Notes: a model not told the origin generated them from the letters alone. A stretch of 49,597 bases of DNA from Clostridia bacterium (GCA_017436255.1 JAFSDK010000037.1:1-49597); one strand, 5' to 3'. Counted from the stretch's first letter, positions 23,319 to 32,611 are shown. Translations and numbers: made by a program.

Positions 23319-24398
23319 ATGAAGAAGTACAAAGTTGGTATTATAGGCGCTACCGGTATGGTAGGTCAGCGTTTTGTTTTGCTCGTATCAAATCATCCGT
23401 GGTTTGATATTGAGGTTATGGCGGCTTCAAGCCGTTCTGCAGGCAAAACATACGAGGAGGCTGTCGGTAACCGTTGGGCTATGCAGGATGCTATGCCTGA
23501 AGAGGTTAAAAAGATGATGGTGCTCGACGCTACTGCAGATATGGAAAAAATTGCAAAGTCGGTTGATTTTGTTTTCTGCGCAGTTGATATGAAGAAGGAT
23601 GAAATCAAGGCTCTTGAAGAGGCTTATGCGCGTCTTGAGTGTCCCGTTATTTCAAACAACAGCGCACACAGAGGCACTTCGGACGTTCCGATGATTATTC
23701 CTGAAATCAATCCCGAACACGCAAAGGTTATCGAATCACAGCGCAAGCGTCTCGGTACTAAACGCGGCTTTGTTGCAGTTAAGTCAAACTGCTCACTTCA
23801 AAGTTACGTACCCGCACTCTTCCCTCTTTCTAAATATGGCATTACAAAGAGCCTTGTTTGTACATATCAGGCTATCTCAGGCGCAGGTAAAACCTTTGAG
23901 CGTTGGCCCGAAATGGTTGACAACGTAATCCCCTTTATCGGTGGTGAAGAAGAAAAATCAGAGAATGAACCGCTTAAAATCTGGGGTAAGGTTGAGGGTG
24001 ACGTTATTGTAAACGCTACAGAACCCAAAATCACCGCTCAGTGCTTACGTGTTCCTGTTTCTGACGGTCATATGGCGGCTGTGTTCGTAAGTTTTGATAA
24101 GAAACCCACTAAGGAAGAAATCTTAAACGACTGGAAAGTTTTCTCGGGTCGTCCGCAGGAGTTAGAACTCCCTTCCGCACCCAAGCAGTTCCTTAACTAC
24201 TTTGTTGAGGATAATATGCCGCAGACCAAACTTAACCGCAACCTCGAAGGCGGTATGGCAGTTTCTATCGGTCGTCTTCGTGAAGACAGTCAGTACGACT
24301 ACAAGTTTGTTTGTCTTTCACACAACACCCTTCGCGGTGCTGCAGGCGGCGCAGTATTACTTGCCGAACTTCTCTGTGCAGAAGGTTACATAGACTAA
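23319..24398 (+). CDS. asd: Aspartate-semialdehyde dehydrogenase
   Basis: 359 residues, the archaeal/fungal-type Asd. Reduces aspartyl phosphate with NADPH, feeding lysine, threonine and methionine. GATGMVGQRFV (10-20) binds NADP, SNNSAHRG is family-typical, Cys158 in VKSNCSLQ is the nucleophile, and the His is in SDGHMAAVF. First gene of asd-dapA-dapB; ribosome site GAAAGG. Confidence 0.95.
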   Translation: MKKYKVGIIGATGMVGQRFVLLVSNHPWFDIEVMAASSRSAGKTYEEAVGNRWAMQDAMPEEVKKMMVLDATADMEKIAKSVDFVFCAVDMKKDEIKALEEAYARLECPVISNNSAHRGTSDVPMIIPEINPEHAKVIESQRKRLGTKRGFVAVKSNCSLQSYVPALFPLSKYGITKSLVCTYQAISGAGKTFERWPEMVDNVIPFIGGEEEKSENEPLKIWGKVEGDVIVNATEPKITAQCLRVPVSDGHMAAVFVSFDKKPTKEEILNDWKVFSGRPQELELPSAPKQFLNYFVEDNMPQTKLNRNLEGGMAVSIGRLREDSQYDYKFVCLSHNTLRGAAGGAVLLAELLCAEGYID

Positions 24399-24412
24399 TT
24401 GGAGGCTTTTAC

Positions 24413-25303
24413 ATGAAAAAGACTATTTTCAAGGGTGCCGCTACAGCGCTTATCACCCCTATGAATAACGACGGCTCGGTTAATTTTGAGCAACTTAAAA
24501 ATTTGGTTGATTCACAGATTGATGCCGGTATTGCCGCTTTGGTTGTTTGCGGCACAACAGGTGAAAAATCAACCCTTAACTACAAAGAGCATATTGACGT
24601 TGTTAGAGCCGTTGTTGATTACACCGCTAAAAGAGTGCCCGTAATTGCGGGTGCAGGCAGTAATGATACTGCATACTCTGCAGGTATCTGTCAAGAGGCT
24701 ATTGACGTTGGTGCCGATGCTTTACTTATGGTTACACCCTACTACAATAAAACCTCACAGGCAGGTCTTGTAGCGCATTATAATTATGTTGCCGATAGAG
24801 TTAACGCACCTATCATTGTTTACAATGTACCATCGCGTACAGGTATGAACATTTTACCCGAAACCTATGCCGAACTTGCTAAGCACGAAAACATCGTAGC
24901 CGCAAAGGAGGCAAATGGTGATTTGGCTTCGGTTATTAAGACAAGATCCTTATGTGGCGACTCACTCGATATTTATTCCGGTAATGATGATCAAATTGTT
25001 CCGCTGCTTTCGGTCGGCGGTAAGGGTGTTATCTCGGTTGTTTCCAATGTCGCACCCGCACAGACCCAAAGAATGTGTCAAGCATATTTTGAAGGTAACG
25101 TAAAAGAGGCTGCCGACATTCAGATTAAATATATCGGTCTTATAAACGCTCTTTTCAGCGACGTTAACCCCATCCCCGTTAAAGAAGCTCTTAACATTAT
25201 GGGATTTGAGGCAGGTCCTTGTCGTCTACCGCTCGTCCCCATGAGCGATGCTAAACGCGAAGCTCTTATTTGCGAACTTAAAAAAGTTGGCCTTGTAAAA
25301 TAA
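24413..25303 (+). CDS. dapA: 4-hydroxy-tetrahydrodipicolinate synthase
   Basis: 296 residues. Condenses pyruvate with aspartate semialdehyde. Schiff-base Lys165 (IVAAKEANGD), Tyr137 (IIVYNVPSRTG) and Thr48/Thr49 (CGTTGE) form the active site. The start at 24413 has TTGGAGG just upstream; an in-frame extension into asd is spurious. 14 bases after asd. Confidence 0.97.
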   Translation: MKKTIFKGAATALITPMNNDGSVNFEQLKNLVDSQIDAGIAALVVCGTTGEKSTLNYKEHIDVVRAVVDYTAKRVPVIAGAGSNDTAYSAGICQEAIDVGADALLMVTPYYNKTSQAGLVAHYNYVADRVNAPIIVYNVPSRTGMNILPETYAELAKHENIVAAKEANGDLASVIKTRSLCGDSLDIYSGNDDQIVPLLSVGGKGVISVVSNVAPAQTQRMCQAYFEGNVKEAADIQIKYIGLINALFSDVNPIPVKEALNIMGFEAGPCRLPLVPMSDAKREALICELKKVGLVK

Positions 25304-25321
25304 ATCAACGGATGTGAAAAA

Positions 25322-26074
25322 ATGCTTAAAATTATTTTAAGTGGTTGCTCGGGTAAAATGGGCAGAGTTATTACCGATATAGTTGCAAACGACACTGCAT
25401 GTGAAATCGTTGCCGGCGTAGACCCATTTATAATCGGCAAAACCGATTACCCCGTATATACAAGTTTTGAAAATTTGCCTAAGGCAGACGTTGTAATTGA
25501 TTTTTCAAATCCTGCCGCACTTGATGGTATGCTTGAATTCGCCCTTAAAAATAATATGCCTACCGTTATCTGCACAACAGGTTACAACGATTCACAGATT
25601 GAGAAAATCAATTCTGCAGCAAAGAACATACCTATTTTCTTCTCATTCAATATGTCGCTTGGCATAAATCTTCTTGTATCGCTTGCCAAAAAAGCTACGG
25701 CGATACTCGGCAGTGATTATGATATTGAAATTATTGAAAAACATCATAATCAAAAAATCGATGCACCATCAGGTACCGCCATTATGTTGGCAAATGCCAT
25801 AAACGATACAATGGATAATAAGATGATTTATGAGTATGACCGCCATTCAAAACGCGAAAAGCGCAGTAAAAACGAGATAGGTATTCACTCGGTACGAGGT
25901 GGCACTATTGTCGGCGAGCACGAGGTTATATTTGCAGGTGATAACGAGGTTGTGTCACTCACCCACCAGGCTTTTTCTAAAAATGTGTTTGCCTTTGGTG
26001 CCGTTAAAGCCGCTAAGTTCTTAAACGGAAAGTCAGCCGGCATATACGATATGAACGGACTTATAAGTGAATAA
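25322..26074 (+). CDS. dapB: 4-hydroxy-tetrahydrodipicolinate reductase
   Basis: 250 residues. Reduces HTPA with NAD(P)H. Nucleotide loop SGCSGKMGR (7-15), catalytic EKHHNQKIDAPSGTA (His/Lys pair), and SVRGGTIVGEHEV. 18 bases after dapA and followed by a strong terminator. Product goes to diaminopimelate for peptidoglycan and, in spore formers, dipicolinate. Confidence 0.97.
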   Translation: MLKIILSGCSGKMGRVITDIVANDTACEIVAGVDPFIIGKTDYPVYTSFENLPKADVVIDFSNPAALDGMLEFALKNNMPTVICTTGYNDSQIEKINSAAKNIPIFFSFNMSLGINLLVSLAKKATAILGSDYDIEIIEKHHNQKIDAPSGTAIMLANAINDTMDNKMIYEYDRHSKREKRSKNEIGIHSVRGGTIVGEHEVIFAGDNEVVSLTHQAFSKNVFAFGAVKAAKFLNGKSAGIYDMNGLISE

Positions 26075-26075
26075 A

Positions 26076-26109
26076 AAACAGCAGGCTCAAACCTGCTGTT
26101 TATTTTTTT
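26076..26109 (+). terminator. Terminator of the asd-dapAB operon
   Basis: 10-bp stem AAACAGCAGG/CCTGCTGTTT with a 6-base loop, then a T-rich tail that is also the end of the convergent SLOG gene. Confidence 0.88.
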
Positions 26110-26435
26110 GCAACATATATTTTAATCTTTTTAATTCTATTTCTGCAATTGTCTATTACATACTTAGTACCATGTGACTCGCCGTCCCAAAAAGCAATTA
26201 CCTCGTCGGCATAATCAATAATTTCAAGATTTCTTATAAGTGGTGCACGTTTACCATATTTTTCATATTCGGGCAAAAACTCGGTTAATTTAATATTGTT
26301 CTTTAATGCGTATATTTTCGCACAGGTATCTATCCCCTTGGCACCGCCCGATACAATTTCTGTTACGCCAATAGGTAAATATTCACCTAAATTATTAACC
26401 TTTAAATTTCTTGAACCAATTATTGCTATTTTCAT
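26100..26435 (-). CDS. Small SLOG-family (DprA/YspA-like) nucleotide-binding protein
   Basis: 111 residues. Rossmann-like start MKIAIIGSRNL, then EIVSGGAKGIDTCAKIYA (the SGGAxG(I/A)D motif of DprA/YspA-type SLOG domains), RAPLIRNLEIIDYADEVIAFWDGESHGTKYVI. SLOG proteins bind nucleotides or their derivatives; a precise role is unknown. GAGGTG precedes the ATG. Divergent from a tiny RHH gene, with a motif in the gap shared with the second RHH gene. Confidence 0.85.
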   Translation of the reverse strand: MKIAIIGSRNLKVNNLGEYLPIGVTEIVSGGAKGIDTCAKIYALKNNIKLTEFLPEYEKYGKRAPLIRNLEIIDYADEVIAFWDGESHGTKYVIDNCRNRIKKIKIYVAKK

Positions 26436-26487
26436 ATTAACACCTCTTTTGGAATTATTTTAGATATATTTTAATTCCATTTCAAAC

Positions 26488-26510
26488 ATTATAACACATA
26501 ATGCGTCTAA
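26488..26510 (-). promoter_or_regulatory. SLOG promoter with GACGCA motif
   Basis: Minus strand TATAAT (26488-26493) with TTTATT 17 bases upstream (26511-26516). The sequence TTAGACGCATTATG between them resembles TTTTGACGCAATAT in front of the second RHH gene, a candidate operator. Confidence 0.5.
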
Positions 26511-26544
26511 AATAAACACAAAATAAATACAAACGAGGTGCATT

Positions 26545-26709
26545 ATGGCTACAAAAAGTTTATCAATAAGAATAGACGAGAAAATGCTCAACAAATTACA
26601 TGTTATAGCCGACTATGAACAGCGCAGTGCTAACAGTGAAATTTTAATTTTAATAAGAAATGCGATTGAAGATTTCGAAGCAAAACACGGCGAAATTAAA
26701 TTTGATTAA
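26545..26709 (+). CDS. Arc/CopG-type ribbon-helix-helix protein 1
   Basis: 54 residues, too short for many gene callers. TKSLSIRIDEKMLNKLHVIAD gives the beta strand and first helix, QRSANSEILILIRNAIEDFEAKH the second helix, typical of Arc-like DNA-binding dimers. CGAGGTG lies 5 bases before the ATG. It shares the C-terminal 12 residues DFEAKHGEIKFD exactly with the gene at 26928. Likely regulates the divergent SLOG gene; that is inferred. Confidence 0.82.
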   Translation: MATKSLSIRIDEKMLNKLHVIADYEQRSANSEILILIRNAIEDFEAKHGEIKFD

Positions 26710-26736
26710 AAACAAATCCACAGACAGTTGATACCT

Positions 26737-26766
26737 AGGGGCGAACATTGTTCGCCCCTTTTTTAT
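26737..26766 (+). terminator. REP-like hairpin after RHH gene 1
   Basis: AGGGGCGAACA/TGTTCGCCCCT, 11-bp arms around one base, followed by a T run. It is preceded by CT, giving CTAGGGGCG, like the REP palindromes near the RAYT gene; probably a repeat that acts as terminator. Confidence 0.8.
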
Positions 26767-26864
26767 ACGCATTTTTCGGGCCAAAAATATCTTAAACCTA
26801 TAATTGCTATTTTAATGATATCTCTTTAAAATTATTCGTCGTTTTGATGTCATTATACCACCAT

Positions 26865-26895
26865 TTGCGTTTTGACGCAATATTTACATTATAAT
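26865..26895 (+). promoter_or_regulatory. Operator/promoter region of RHH gene 2
   Basis: TTGCGT-TTTG-ACGCAA (26865-26880), a perfect 6-bp inverted repeat, followed by TATAAT (26890-26895) 32 bases before the ATG. A good site for autoregulation by a ribbon-helix-helix dimer. Confidence 0.55.
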
Positions 26896-26927
26896 TAAGT
26901 CATAATAATGTTGTTTGGGGTGTTATT

Positions 26928-27098
26928 ATGGAAGATAAACTTTTACGCTACACATTAAGAGTTGATAGATTACTCTTTAAAAAATTTAGATACATCGCAG
27001 ATTCTGAAGGACGTTCCGCCAATAAAGAAATAGAACAGTATTTAAAAAGAATTGTAGCAGATTTCGAAGCTAAACACGGTGAAATTAAATTTGATTAA
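26928..27098 (+). CDS. Arc/CopG-type ribbon-helix-helix protein 2
   Basis: 56 residues. LRYTLRVDRLLFKKFRYIAD is the strand and first helix, GRSANKEIEQYLKRIVADFEAKH the second. Paralogue of the 26545 gene (identical last 12 residues, and the 3' flank AAGCAAATC...GGACAG is also related), so a local duplication. GGGGTG precedes the ATG. Confidence 0.82.
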   Translation: MEDKLLRYTLRVDRLLFKKFRYIADSEGRSANKEIEQYLKRIVADFEAKHGEIKFD

Positions 27099-27209
27099 AA
27101 GCAAATCAACGGACAGTCGAGGACGCCTGTCCCTACGGGTTTGCTTTAATACAATAAAAGCGCAAAATCAAAAGAGATACAAACTAAACGTTTGTATCTC
27201 TTTTTTTAT
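27099..27209. other. Gap with degenerate REP-like sequence
   Basis: Contains AAAGCAAA (27100-27107 region) and its complement TTTGCTTT near 27139-27146, enclosing GGACGCCTGTCCCTAC, a degenerate relative of the other REP-like repeats and a weak terminator for RHH gene 2. Confidence 0.5.
27171..27207. terminator. Terminator of the radical SAM gene (bidirectional)
   Basis: 11-bp stem GAGATACAAAC/GTTTGTATCTC (5-base loop) flanked by AAA and TTTTTTT; it closes the typA operon on the minus strand. Confidence 0.85.
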
Positions 27210-28073
27210 CTAAAAATTAAAATCGGGTATATATTTTTTGCTTGAACTTGAATAATCCTGAATAAAAACGTTTTGTACTGATTTTGTATATAAATGCTCT
27301 AACACCTTTTCGTACTCACGTTTGGTGATTTTGCGGTTAAGTTCTTTAAACTCCTCCGCTTTACCACAAGGAACGTACTGTGACATAAGGCTTAAATAGG
27401 CATCAGGTGTATTTTCGCAAAACCAATCAATTACCGCTATAGCCTCGCGTGTGGCAAGCGGTAGCACCAAATGGCGCACAATAACACCGCTTTGCATAAT
27501 GCCGTTTGGGTCGATTACGGTTTTTCTTAAGTTATATGCCGCCTTAACGGCGCGCGATGCAAACTCAAAATAATCCTTAGCGCAAGAATATTTTGCCGAT
27601 TTTTCACTTGATACGTATTTAATATCCATTAAATATATATCGAAAATATCTTCGTTTATATTTTCTTCTAAATCATATCCGCCCGAATTATACACAAGCG
27701 GTATATTGGGACGATAAATTTTAAGCGCCTGCTTTATTGCCTCAAAATAATGGGTGGGATTAACGAAATTGATATTATGTGCGCCTTTGCTTTCTAACTC
27801 GCGCATTATATCGGCAAGTTGTTGGGGCGTAATTACCCTACCCTTCCTATTTTGGCTTATTTCATAATTTTGGCAATAAACACAATTAAGTGAACAACCG
27901 CTAAAAAATATAGTGCCCGAGCCGTTTGTACCGCTAATGCATGGCTCCTCCCAAAAGTGAAGGTCGGCACGTGCAATTTTAGGATATGACGGCATACCGC
28001 AAAATCCACCTATGTTTTCACTCGGTGTGCGCTCGGCATTACACCCGCGGGGACAAAGATTACACCGTAACAT
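27210..28073 (-). CDS. Radical SAM protein, PflX/COG1313 family
   Basis: 287 residues. 4Fe-4S radical SAM motif GCSLNCVYCQN (CxxxCxxC, about 57-67). The N-terminal CNLCPRGCNAER adds four cysteines typical of this family, often annotated as a putative pyruvate-formate-lyase activating enzyme, although true function is not known. No pflB is nearby. Ribosome site AAGGTG; it overlaps the exonuclease end by 14 bases. Confidence 0.88.
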   Translation of the reverse strand: MLRCNLCPRGCNAERTPSENIGGFCGMPSYPKIARADLHFWEEPCISGTNGSGTIFFSGCSLNCVYCQNYEISQNRKGRVITPQQLADIMRELESKGAHNINFVNPTHYFEAIKQALKIYRPNIPLVYNSGGYDLEENINEDIFDIYLMDIKYVSSEKSAKYSCAKDYFEFASRAVKAAYNLRKTVIDPNGIMQSGVIVRHLVLPLATREAIAVIDWFCENTPDAYLSLMSQYVPCGKAEEFKELNRKITKREYEKVLEHLYTKSVQNVFIQDYSSSSKKYIPDFNF

Positions 28074-28935
28074 CCTGTTGCACCTTCTCGGTTGGGTAAA
28101 TTATGCGCTTTGACGCCTTTACACCATTGTATGTAACCTTTAACATAACCCTTGCCAAAAATTTATTGCCGCATTTAAGGCAGATAAACTCGGTCATAAA
28201 CCAATGGTTTTTATACTTCCATTTTTTAGAACGCTTTGCCTCGTTTGAACATTTATCACAGATGAACGACAAATGCTTCGGCTCTATTCTTGGGTCGGTG
28301 AGTTTTGTAATATACTGCTTTTTAAAGGTAAGTTTTTTGTAAAACTCGGGGTCGGTTGTGTCCTTAATATAGGGGGCAAAACGCGATTCATTATAGGTCT
28401 TTTTTAAAACTGCGGCGGTAATGGTGCTATCGTCAAGTGCGGTATGTAATTCAAACATATCGGTTGAAATGCCAAGCATTTCGGCGGCGGCAGACAGTGA
28501 AATCTGATTGTTAATTTCGTGACCTTTAAGTCTTAGCTCATTTTGAACAAAACTTTGCAGGTCGGCATAATTGCCTGTCTTAAACTGTAAACCGTCACTA
28601 AGCAGAAATTTCACATTATTCATAATAGCGTATAAATCAGAATTACTCCAGGTAAGCGTTACAAAATCGTCGCCCACCCAATCATTATACTCTCTCACCG
28701 CGTCATTAAGCGGAATACCGGCTAACATATCTTCGGTTGTAATACCTGTAAGTTCCGTAAAGCGTTTGGTAACCTTTTTAGAAACAGCAGAACGAACGGT
28801 ACGGCTAAAATTATCAACAAAATTAAGGTTTTGGTCTAATTTTACGGCACCGATTTGAATAATCTGATTTATAAATCCGCTTTTCTTTTTACAGTATGCA
28901 CTATCCCACTCAAGGTCAAGAATAATAAAATCCAT
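28060..28935 (-). CDS. DEDDh 3'-5' exonuclease with C-terminal zinc ribbon
   Basis: 291 residues. DnaQ-like fold: DLEWDSAY (Asp7, Glu9), IIQIGAVKL, ITTEDM, WSNSDLYAIMNN and HTALDDSTITAAV (His and Asp of motif III). KapD/inhibitor-of-KinA-like relatives share the first 190 residues. The extra C-terminal region has two CxxC knuckles (CDKCSN and CLKCGN), a zinc ribbon. Acts on single-stranded DNA or RNA ends; the physiological target is unknown. Start overlaps the typA stop by 1 base. Confidence 0.86.
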   Translation of the reverse strand: MDFIILDLEWDSAYCKKKSGFINQIIQIGAVKLDQNLNFVDNFSRTVRSAVSKKVTKRFTELTGITTEDMLAGIPLNDAVREYNDWVGDDFVTLTWSNSDLYAIMNNVKFLLSDGLQFKTGNYADLQSFVQNELRLKGHEINNQISLSAAAEMLGISTDMFELHTALDDSTITAAVLKKTYNESRFAPYIKDTTDPEFYKKLTFKKQYITKLTDPRIEPKHLSFICDKCSNEAKRSKKWKYKNHWFMTEFICLKCGNKFLARVMLKVTYNGVKASKRIIYPTEKVQQDVTV

Positions 28936-30764
28936 TATCTGTTCTTTGCCTCGTATTTCATACGGGCTTCCTTATTTAATATCTTCTTGCGCAGACGAAT
29001 ATTGTTGGGTGTGATTTCAACAAGTTCGTCCTCTTTAATAAATTCAAGCGACTGCTCGAGGCTTAACACCGAGTGCGGTACAATGCGCAACGCATCATCA
29101 CTACCTGCGGCACGGGTGTTGGTCATCTGCTTTTTCTTACAAACATTACAAACTATATCCTCATTTTTGGGATTTTCGCCCACAATCATACCCTCGTAAA
29201 CGGGGGTGCCGGGACCGATAAACAATCTACCGCGACTTTGGGTATTAAATAGGCCGTAACCCGTACTCTCGCCAGTTTCGTGAACGATGATAGAACCCGT
29301 AGTTCTGGCATCAATATCACCCTTAAATTCTTCGTAAGAATTAAACACGTGGTTCATAATACCATTACCATTGGTATCAGTTAAAAACTGTGAGCGGTAG
29401 CCAAGCAGTCCACGTGCAGGAATTAAAAATTCAAGGTGTGATGAACCACCGTCACGAACACCCATATTTTTAAGTTCTGCTTTACGGGTACCAAGTCGCT
29501 CCATAACGGTACCGACGTATTCTTCGGGTAACTCAATCATCAAAAGTTCAATGGGTTCAAGTAATCTACCGTCTGCATCTTTTTTATAGATAACGGTGGG
29601 CGGTGACACCTGAAACTCATAACCCTGACGGCGCATAGTTTCAATTAAAATTGATAAGTGCAATTCACCTCTGCCCGAAACCTTAAAGGTATCTGCCGAG
29701 TCGGTTTCTTCAACCCTTAAACTTACATTGGTTTCAACCTCTTTGAAAAGGCGGTCACGAAGATTTCGAGAAGTTACAAACTTACCGTCTTTACCTGCAA
29801 AGGGTGAGTTGTTTACCATAAAATTCATCGAAAGCGTAGGCTCGTCAATCTTAACAAACGGCAATGGCTCAACGTGGGCGTTATCACAAGCGGTTTCGCC
29901 TATATTCAGTTCGGCAATACCTGCCACCTGAATTAAATCACCAACCTTTGCCGACTCACATTCAACACGTTTAAGTCCGTCTATCATAAAAAGTTTTGAA
30001 ATTCTAACGGGAGTAGTTGTGCCATCCTTATGGCAAAGAGTCACACTTTGTCCAACCTTAACGCTACCGCGTTCAACACGTCCTACACCAATTCTGCCTA
30101 AATATTCATCATACTCAATATTAGAAAACAGTATTTGAAGCGGTGCATCAACGTCACCTTTTGGTGCTTCAATCTCATTAACAATCGTTTCGAAAAGGGG
30201 TTGCAAATCCGAGCCTAACTCAGCAGAATCGAGTGAAGCATAACCGTCACGACCCGATGCGAATACAACGGGGAATTCTATCTGCTCATCATCGGCACCA
30301 AGTTCAATGAAAAGGTCAAGCACCTCGTCAACAACCTCGTCAGGTCTCGCCATTGGTCTATCAACCTTATTAACAACGACAATTGCCTTTTTACCTAGAG
30401 AAAGTGCCTTTTTAAGCACAAAACGTGTCTGAGGCATACAACCCTCAAATGCATCAACAAGCAATAGCACACCGTCAACCATCATAAGTATACGCTCAAC
30501 CTCGCCACCAAAATCGGCGTGTCCGGGTGTATCAACGATATTAATTTTAATATCCTTATACTGTACACTTGTGGTCTTTGAAAGTATGGTAATACCACGC
30601 TCACGCTCTAAATCATTAGAGTCCATTACGCGCTCGTTCACCTGCTCGTTTGTTCTAAAAGTGCCGCTTTGTTTAAGCAACTGGTCAACAAGGGTTGTTT
30701 TGCCGTGGTCAACGTGGGCAATAATTGCGATATTTCTTAAATTTTTAATTGATTCAACTGCCAT
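28935..30764 (-). CDS. typA: Translational GTPase TypA/BipA
   Basis: 609 residues, normal length. Ribosome-binding GTPase for stress and assembly. G1 AHVDHGKTT (16-24), switch region RERGITI, G3 [12 protein letters not shown]4 NKVDRP; then EF-G-like beta and alpha-beta domains and the TypA-specific C-terminal domain ([26 protein letters not shown]). First gene of the typA-exonuclease-radical SAM operon. Confidence 0.97.
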   Translation of the reverse strand: MAVESIKNLRNIAIIAHVDHGKTTLVDQLLKQSGTFRTNEQVNERVMDSNDLERERGITILSKTTSVQYKDIKINIVDTPGHADFGGEVERILMMVDGVLLLVDAFEGCMPQTRFVLKKALSLGKKAIVVVNKVDRPMARPDEVVDEVLDLFIELGADDEQIEFPVVFASGRDGYASLDSAELGSDLQPLFETIVNEIEAPKGDVDAPLQILFSNIEYDEYLGRIGVGRVERGSVKVGQSVTLCHKDGTTTPVRISKLFMIDGLKRVECESAKVGDLIQVAGIAELNIGETACDNAHVEPLPFVKIDEPTLSMNFMVNNSPFAGKDGKFVTSRNLRDRLFKEVETNVSLRVEETDSADTFKVSGRGELHLSILIETMRRQGYEFQVSPPTVIYKKDADGRLLEPIELLMIELPEEYVGTVMERLGTRKAELKNMGVRDGGSSHLEFLIPARGLLGYRSQFLTDTNGNGIMNHVFNSYEEFKGDIDARTTGSIIVHETGESTGYGLFNTQSRGRLFIGPGTPVYEGMIVGENPKNEDIVCNVCKKKQMTNTRAAGSDDALRIVPHSVLSLEQSLEFIKEDELVEITPNNIRLRKKILNKEARMKYEAKNR

Positions 30765-30800
30765 AAAACTACTTCCCTAAATAATAACATTAACTTTATA

Positions 30801-30829
30801 ATTATACTGTTTTTAGCGTATTATGTCAA
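30801..30829 (-). promoter_or_regulatory. Promoter of the typA operon
   Basis: Minus strand consensus TTGACA (30824-30829), 17 bases, TATAAT (30801-30806), 36 bases before the start codon. Confidence 0.8.
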
Positions 30830-30830
30830 T

Positions 30831-30856
30831 AAAACGTCCGAAAAATCGGACGTTTT
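30831..30856 (-). terminator. Terminator of the lactate dehydrogenase gene
   Basis: 11-bp stem AAAACGTCCGA/TCGGACGTTTT with a 4-base loop. Confidence 0.82.
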
Positions 30857-30859
30857 ATC

Positions 30860-31888
30860 TTAAAAGCATTTATTTGTTCTGTGATTTTTACAAGAATCCA
30901 CCCTACCGCACCGATAGCAAAGTTCATTAACGCTTGCGCCGTTTTCAAAGAACTCGTTTATATTGTTTATGGTGGTTTCGGCAATGTTGTTAAGTGCTTC
31001 TTCGGTTAAGAAAGCTTGATGCGACGTTACAAGAACGTTTGGCATTGTAATAAGGCGTGCCAAGGTATCGTCCTCAACAATATGACCTGAGTAGTCCTCA
31101 AAAAAGATATCCGATTCCTCTTCATACACGTCAAGGCAGGCGGCGCCGACCTGACGTGATTTAATGCCCTCAAGTAAGGCATCCGCCTTAATAAGCGCAC
31201 CGCGTGAAGTATTAAGCAATACTACACCCTTTTTCATTTTAGCGATGGCATTTTCATCTATAATGTGTTTGGTGTCAGGCGTTAGCGGACAATGCAGTGA
31301 GATAATATCACTTTTCTTCAAAAGTTCATCAAGTTCGACATACTTAATATCACTGTTCTCTACAGGGAACTTGTCATACGCCAAAACCTTCATACCAAAA
31401 CCTTTGCAAATATCAATAAAAACTTTGCCAATTCTGCCGGTACCAATAACGCCCACCGTTTTGCCGTAAAGGTCAAAACCAGTAAGACCGGAGAGGCTAA
31501 AATTGAACTCTCGGGTACGGTTGTACGCCTTGTGGATACGGCGAATTGAGGTAAGCAGCATAGCCATAGTATGCTCTGCTACGGCATATGGCGAATATGC
31601 AGGAACGTGTACAACGTGAATTTTACCAAAACAGTACGCAATATCAACGTTGTTATAACCTGCACAACGAAGTGCAATAAGTTTAACACCATTTTCATAA
31701 AGTTTATCAATAACCGCCTTGTTGACGGTATCGTTAACAAATACGCAAACAACCTCACACCCTGCCGATAATGAAGCAGTATCTGTATCAAGTTTAGTTT
31801 CAAAAAAATGTATTTTTATATCATCATTCAGGTATGGCTCAAAGGATGATACGTCATATGGTTTGGCATCAAAAAAAGCAATATTCAT
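30860..31888 (-). CDS. D-2-hydroxyacid dehydrogenase (D-lactate dehydrogenase-like)
   Basis: 342 residues. NAD-binding GTGRIGKVF (149-157), substrate Arg in LNTSRGALI, Glu in LDVYEEESDIFFED, and His in LVTSHQAFLT, the pattern of D-lactate dehydrogenases (LdhA-like). Reduces pyruvate to D-lactate to regenerate NAD in fermentation. Odd feature: a cysteine-rich tail (CYRCGRVDSCKNHRTNKCF; five Cys in the last 19 residues). Single gene with its own terminator. Confidence 0.88.
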   Translation of the reverse strand: MNIAFFDAKPYDVSSFEPYLNDDIKIHFFETKLDTDTASLSAGCEVVCVFVNDTVNKAVIDKLYENGVKLIALRCAGYNNVDIAYCFGKIHVVHVPAYSPYAVAEHTMAMLLTSIRRIHKAYNRTREFNFSLSGLTGFDLYGKTVGVIGTGRIGKVFIDICKGFGMKVLAYDKFPVENSDIKYVELDELLKKSDIISLHCPLTPDTKHIIDENAIAKMKKGVVLLNTSRGALIKADALLEGIKSRQVGAACLDVYEEESDIFFEDYSGHIVEDDTLARLITMPNVLVTSHQAFLTEEALNNIAETTINNINEFFENGASVNELCYRCGRVDSCKNHRTNKCF

Positions 31889-31923
31889 ATAGTTTCTCCC
31901 TTCACTTTTTAATCTACCTATTA

Positions 31924-31952
31924 TTTACAATTTTATACTTTTGTTGTATAAT
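31924..31952 (+). promoter_or_regulatory. Promoter of the RluA-family gene
   Basis: TTTACA (31924-31929), 17 bases, TATAAT (31947-31952), 17 bases before the ATG. Confidence 0.7.
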
Positions 31953-31969
31953 TTACAAGAGGGATTTTT

Positions 31970-32611
31970 ATGTTTAATATACTTTTTGAGGATAAAAATT
32001 TAATAGTTCTTATAAAACCTGTCGGTATTTCGTCCGAAGAGGGTATGATTTCGCTACTACGTGAGTATTTTGGTGACCTTAACGCATATATAGGCGTCAT
32101 TCACAGACTTGATACTGCAGTTAGCGGCGTTATGGTATATGCTAAAACTAAAACTGCGGCTGCCGACCTTTCTCGTCAGATACAAGACGGTGTTTTTATT
32201 AAGAAATATTTAGCCGTGGTTTCGGGAAAACCTGAAAATAATAGGGGCAGATATGACGACCTGCTTTTTAAGGATTCTGCTAAAAATAAGTCGTTTGTTG
32301 TAAAAAGTGAGCGTAAAGGTGTAAAGAAAGCAAGCCTTAGTTACCAGTGTATTGGTGAGTGCGTTTTAGATGATATAGGCGTTTCGCTTGTTAAAGTGCA
32401 ACTGCACACGGGGCGCACACACCAAATACGCGTACAGTTTTCACACAGAAAAATGCCGCTACTTGGTGACAAGAAATACGGCAGTAAATTCGACTGCGGC
32501 ATTGCCCTATTCTCGCACAGTTTAGCATTCAATCACCCCGAAACAAAAAAAGAAATGTGTTTTACGGCATTACCAGAAAACACATTTCCCTTTAGTAAAT
32601 TTAAAATTTAA
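31970..32611 (+). CDS. RluA-family pseudouridine synthase
   Basis: 213 residues, the short type without an S4 domain. Catalytic Asp in HRLDTAVSG (about 45-53), family motifs KPVGIS, KKYLAVVSG, and the C-terminal LHTGRTHQIRVQFSH. Modifies uridines in rRNA or tRNA; target unknown. Followed by a strong terminator and convergent with galK. Confidence 0.93.
   Translation: MFNILFEDKNLIVLIKPVGISSEEGMISLLREYFGDLNAYIGVIHRLDTAVSGVMVYAKTKTAAADLSRQIQDGVFIKKYLAVVSGKPENNRGRYDDLLFKDSAKNKSFVVKSERKGVKKASLSYQCIGECVLDDIGVSLVKVQLHTGRTHQIRVQFSHRKMPLLGDKKYGSKFDCGIALFSHSLAFNHPETKKEMCFTALPENTFPFSKFKI

Noticed and set aside
26737-26766. REP-like hairpin as a RAYT-linked pair
   Set aside because: The arms differ in sequence from the 473-929 copies and no second inverted copy lies beside it, so it is listed only as a terminator-like repeat.
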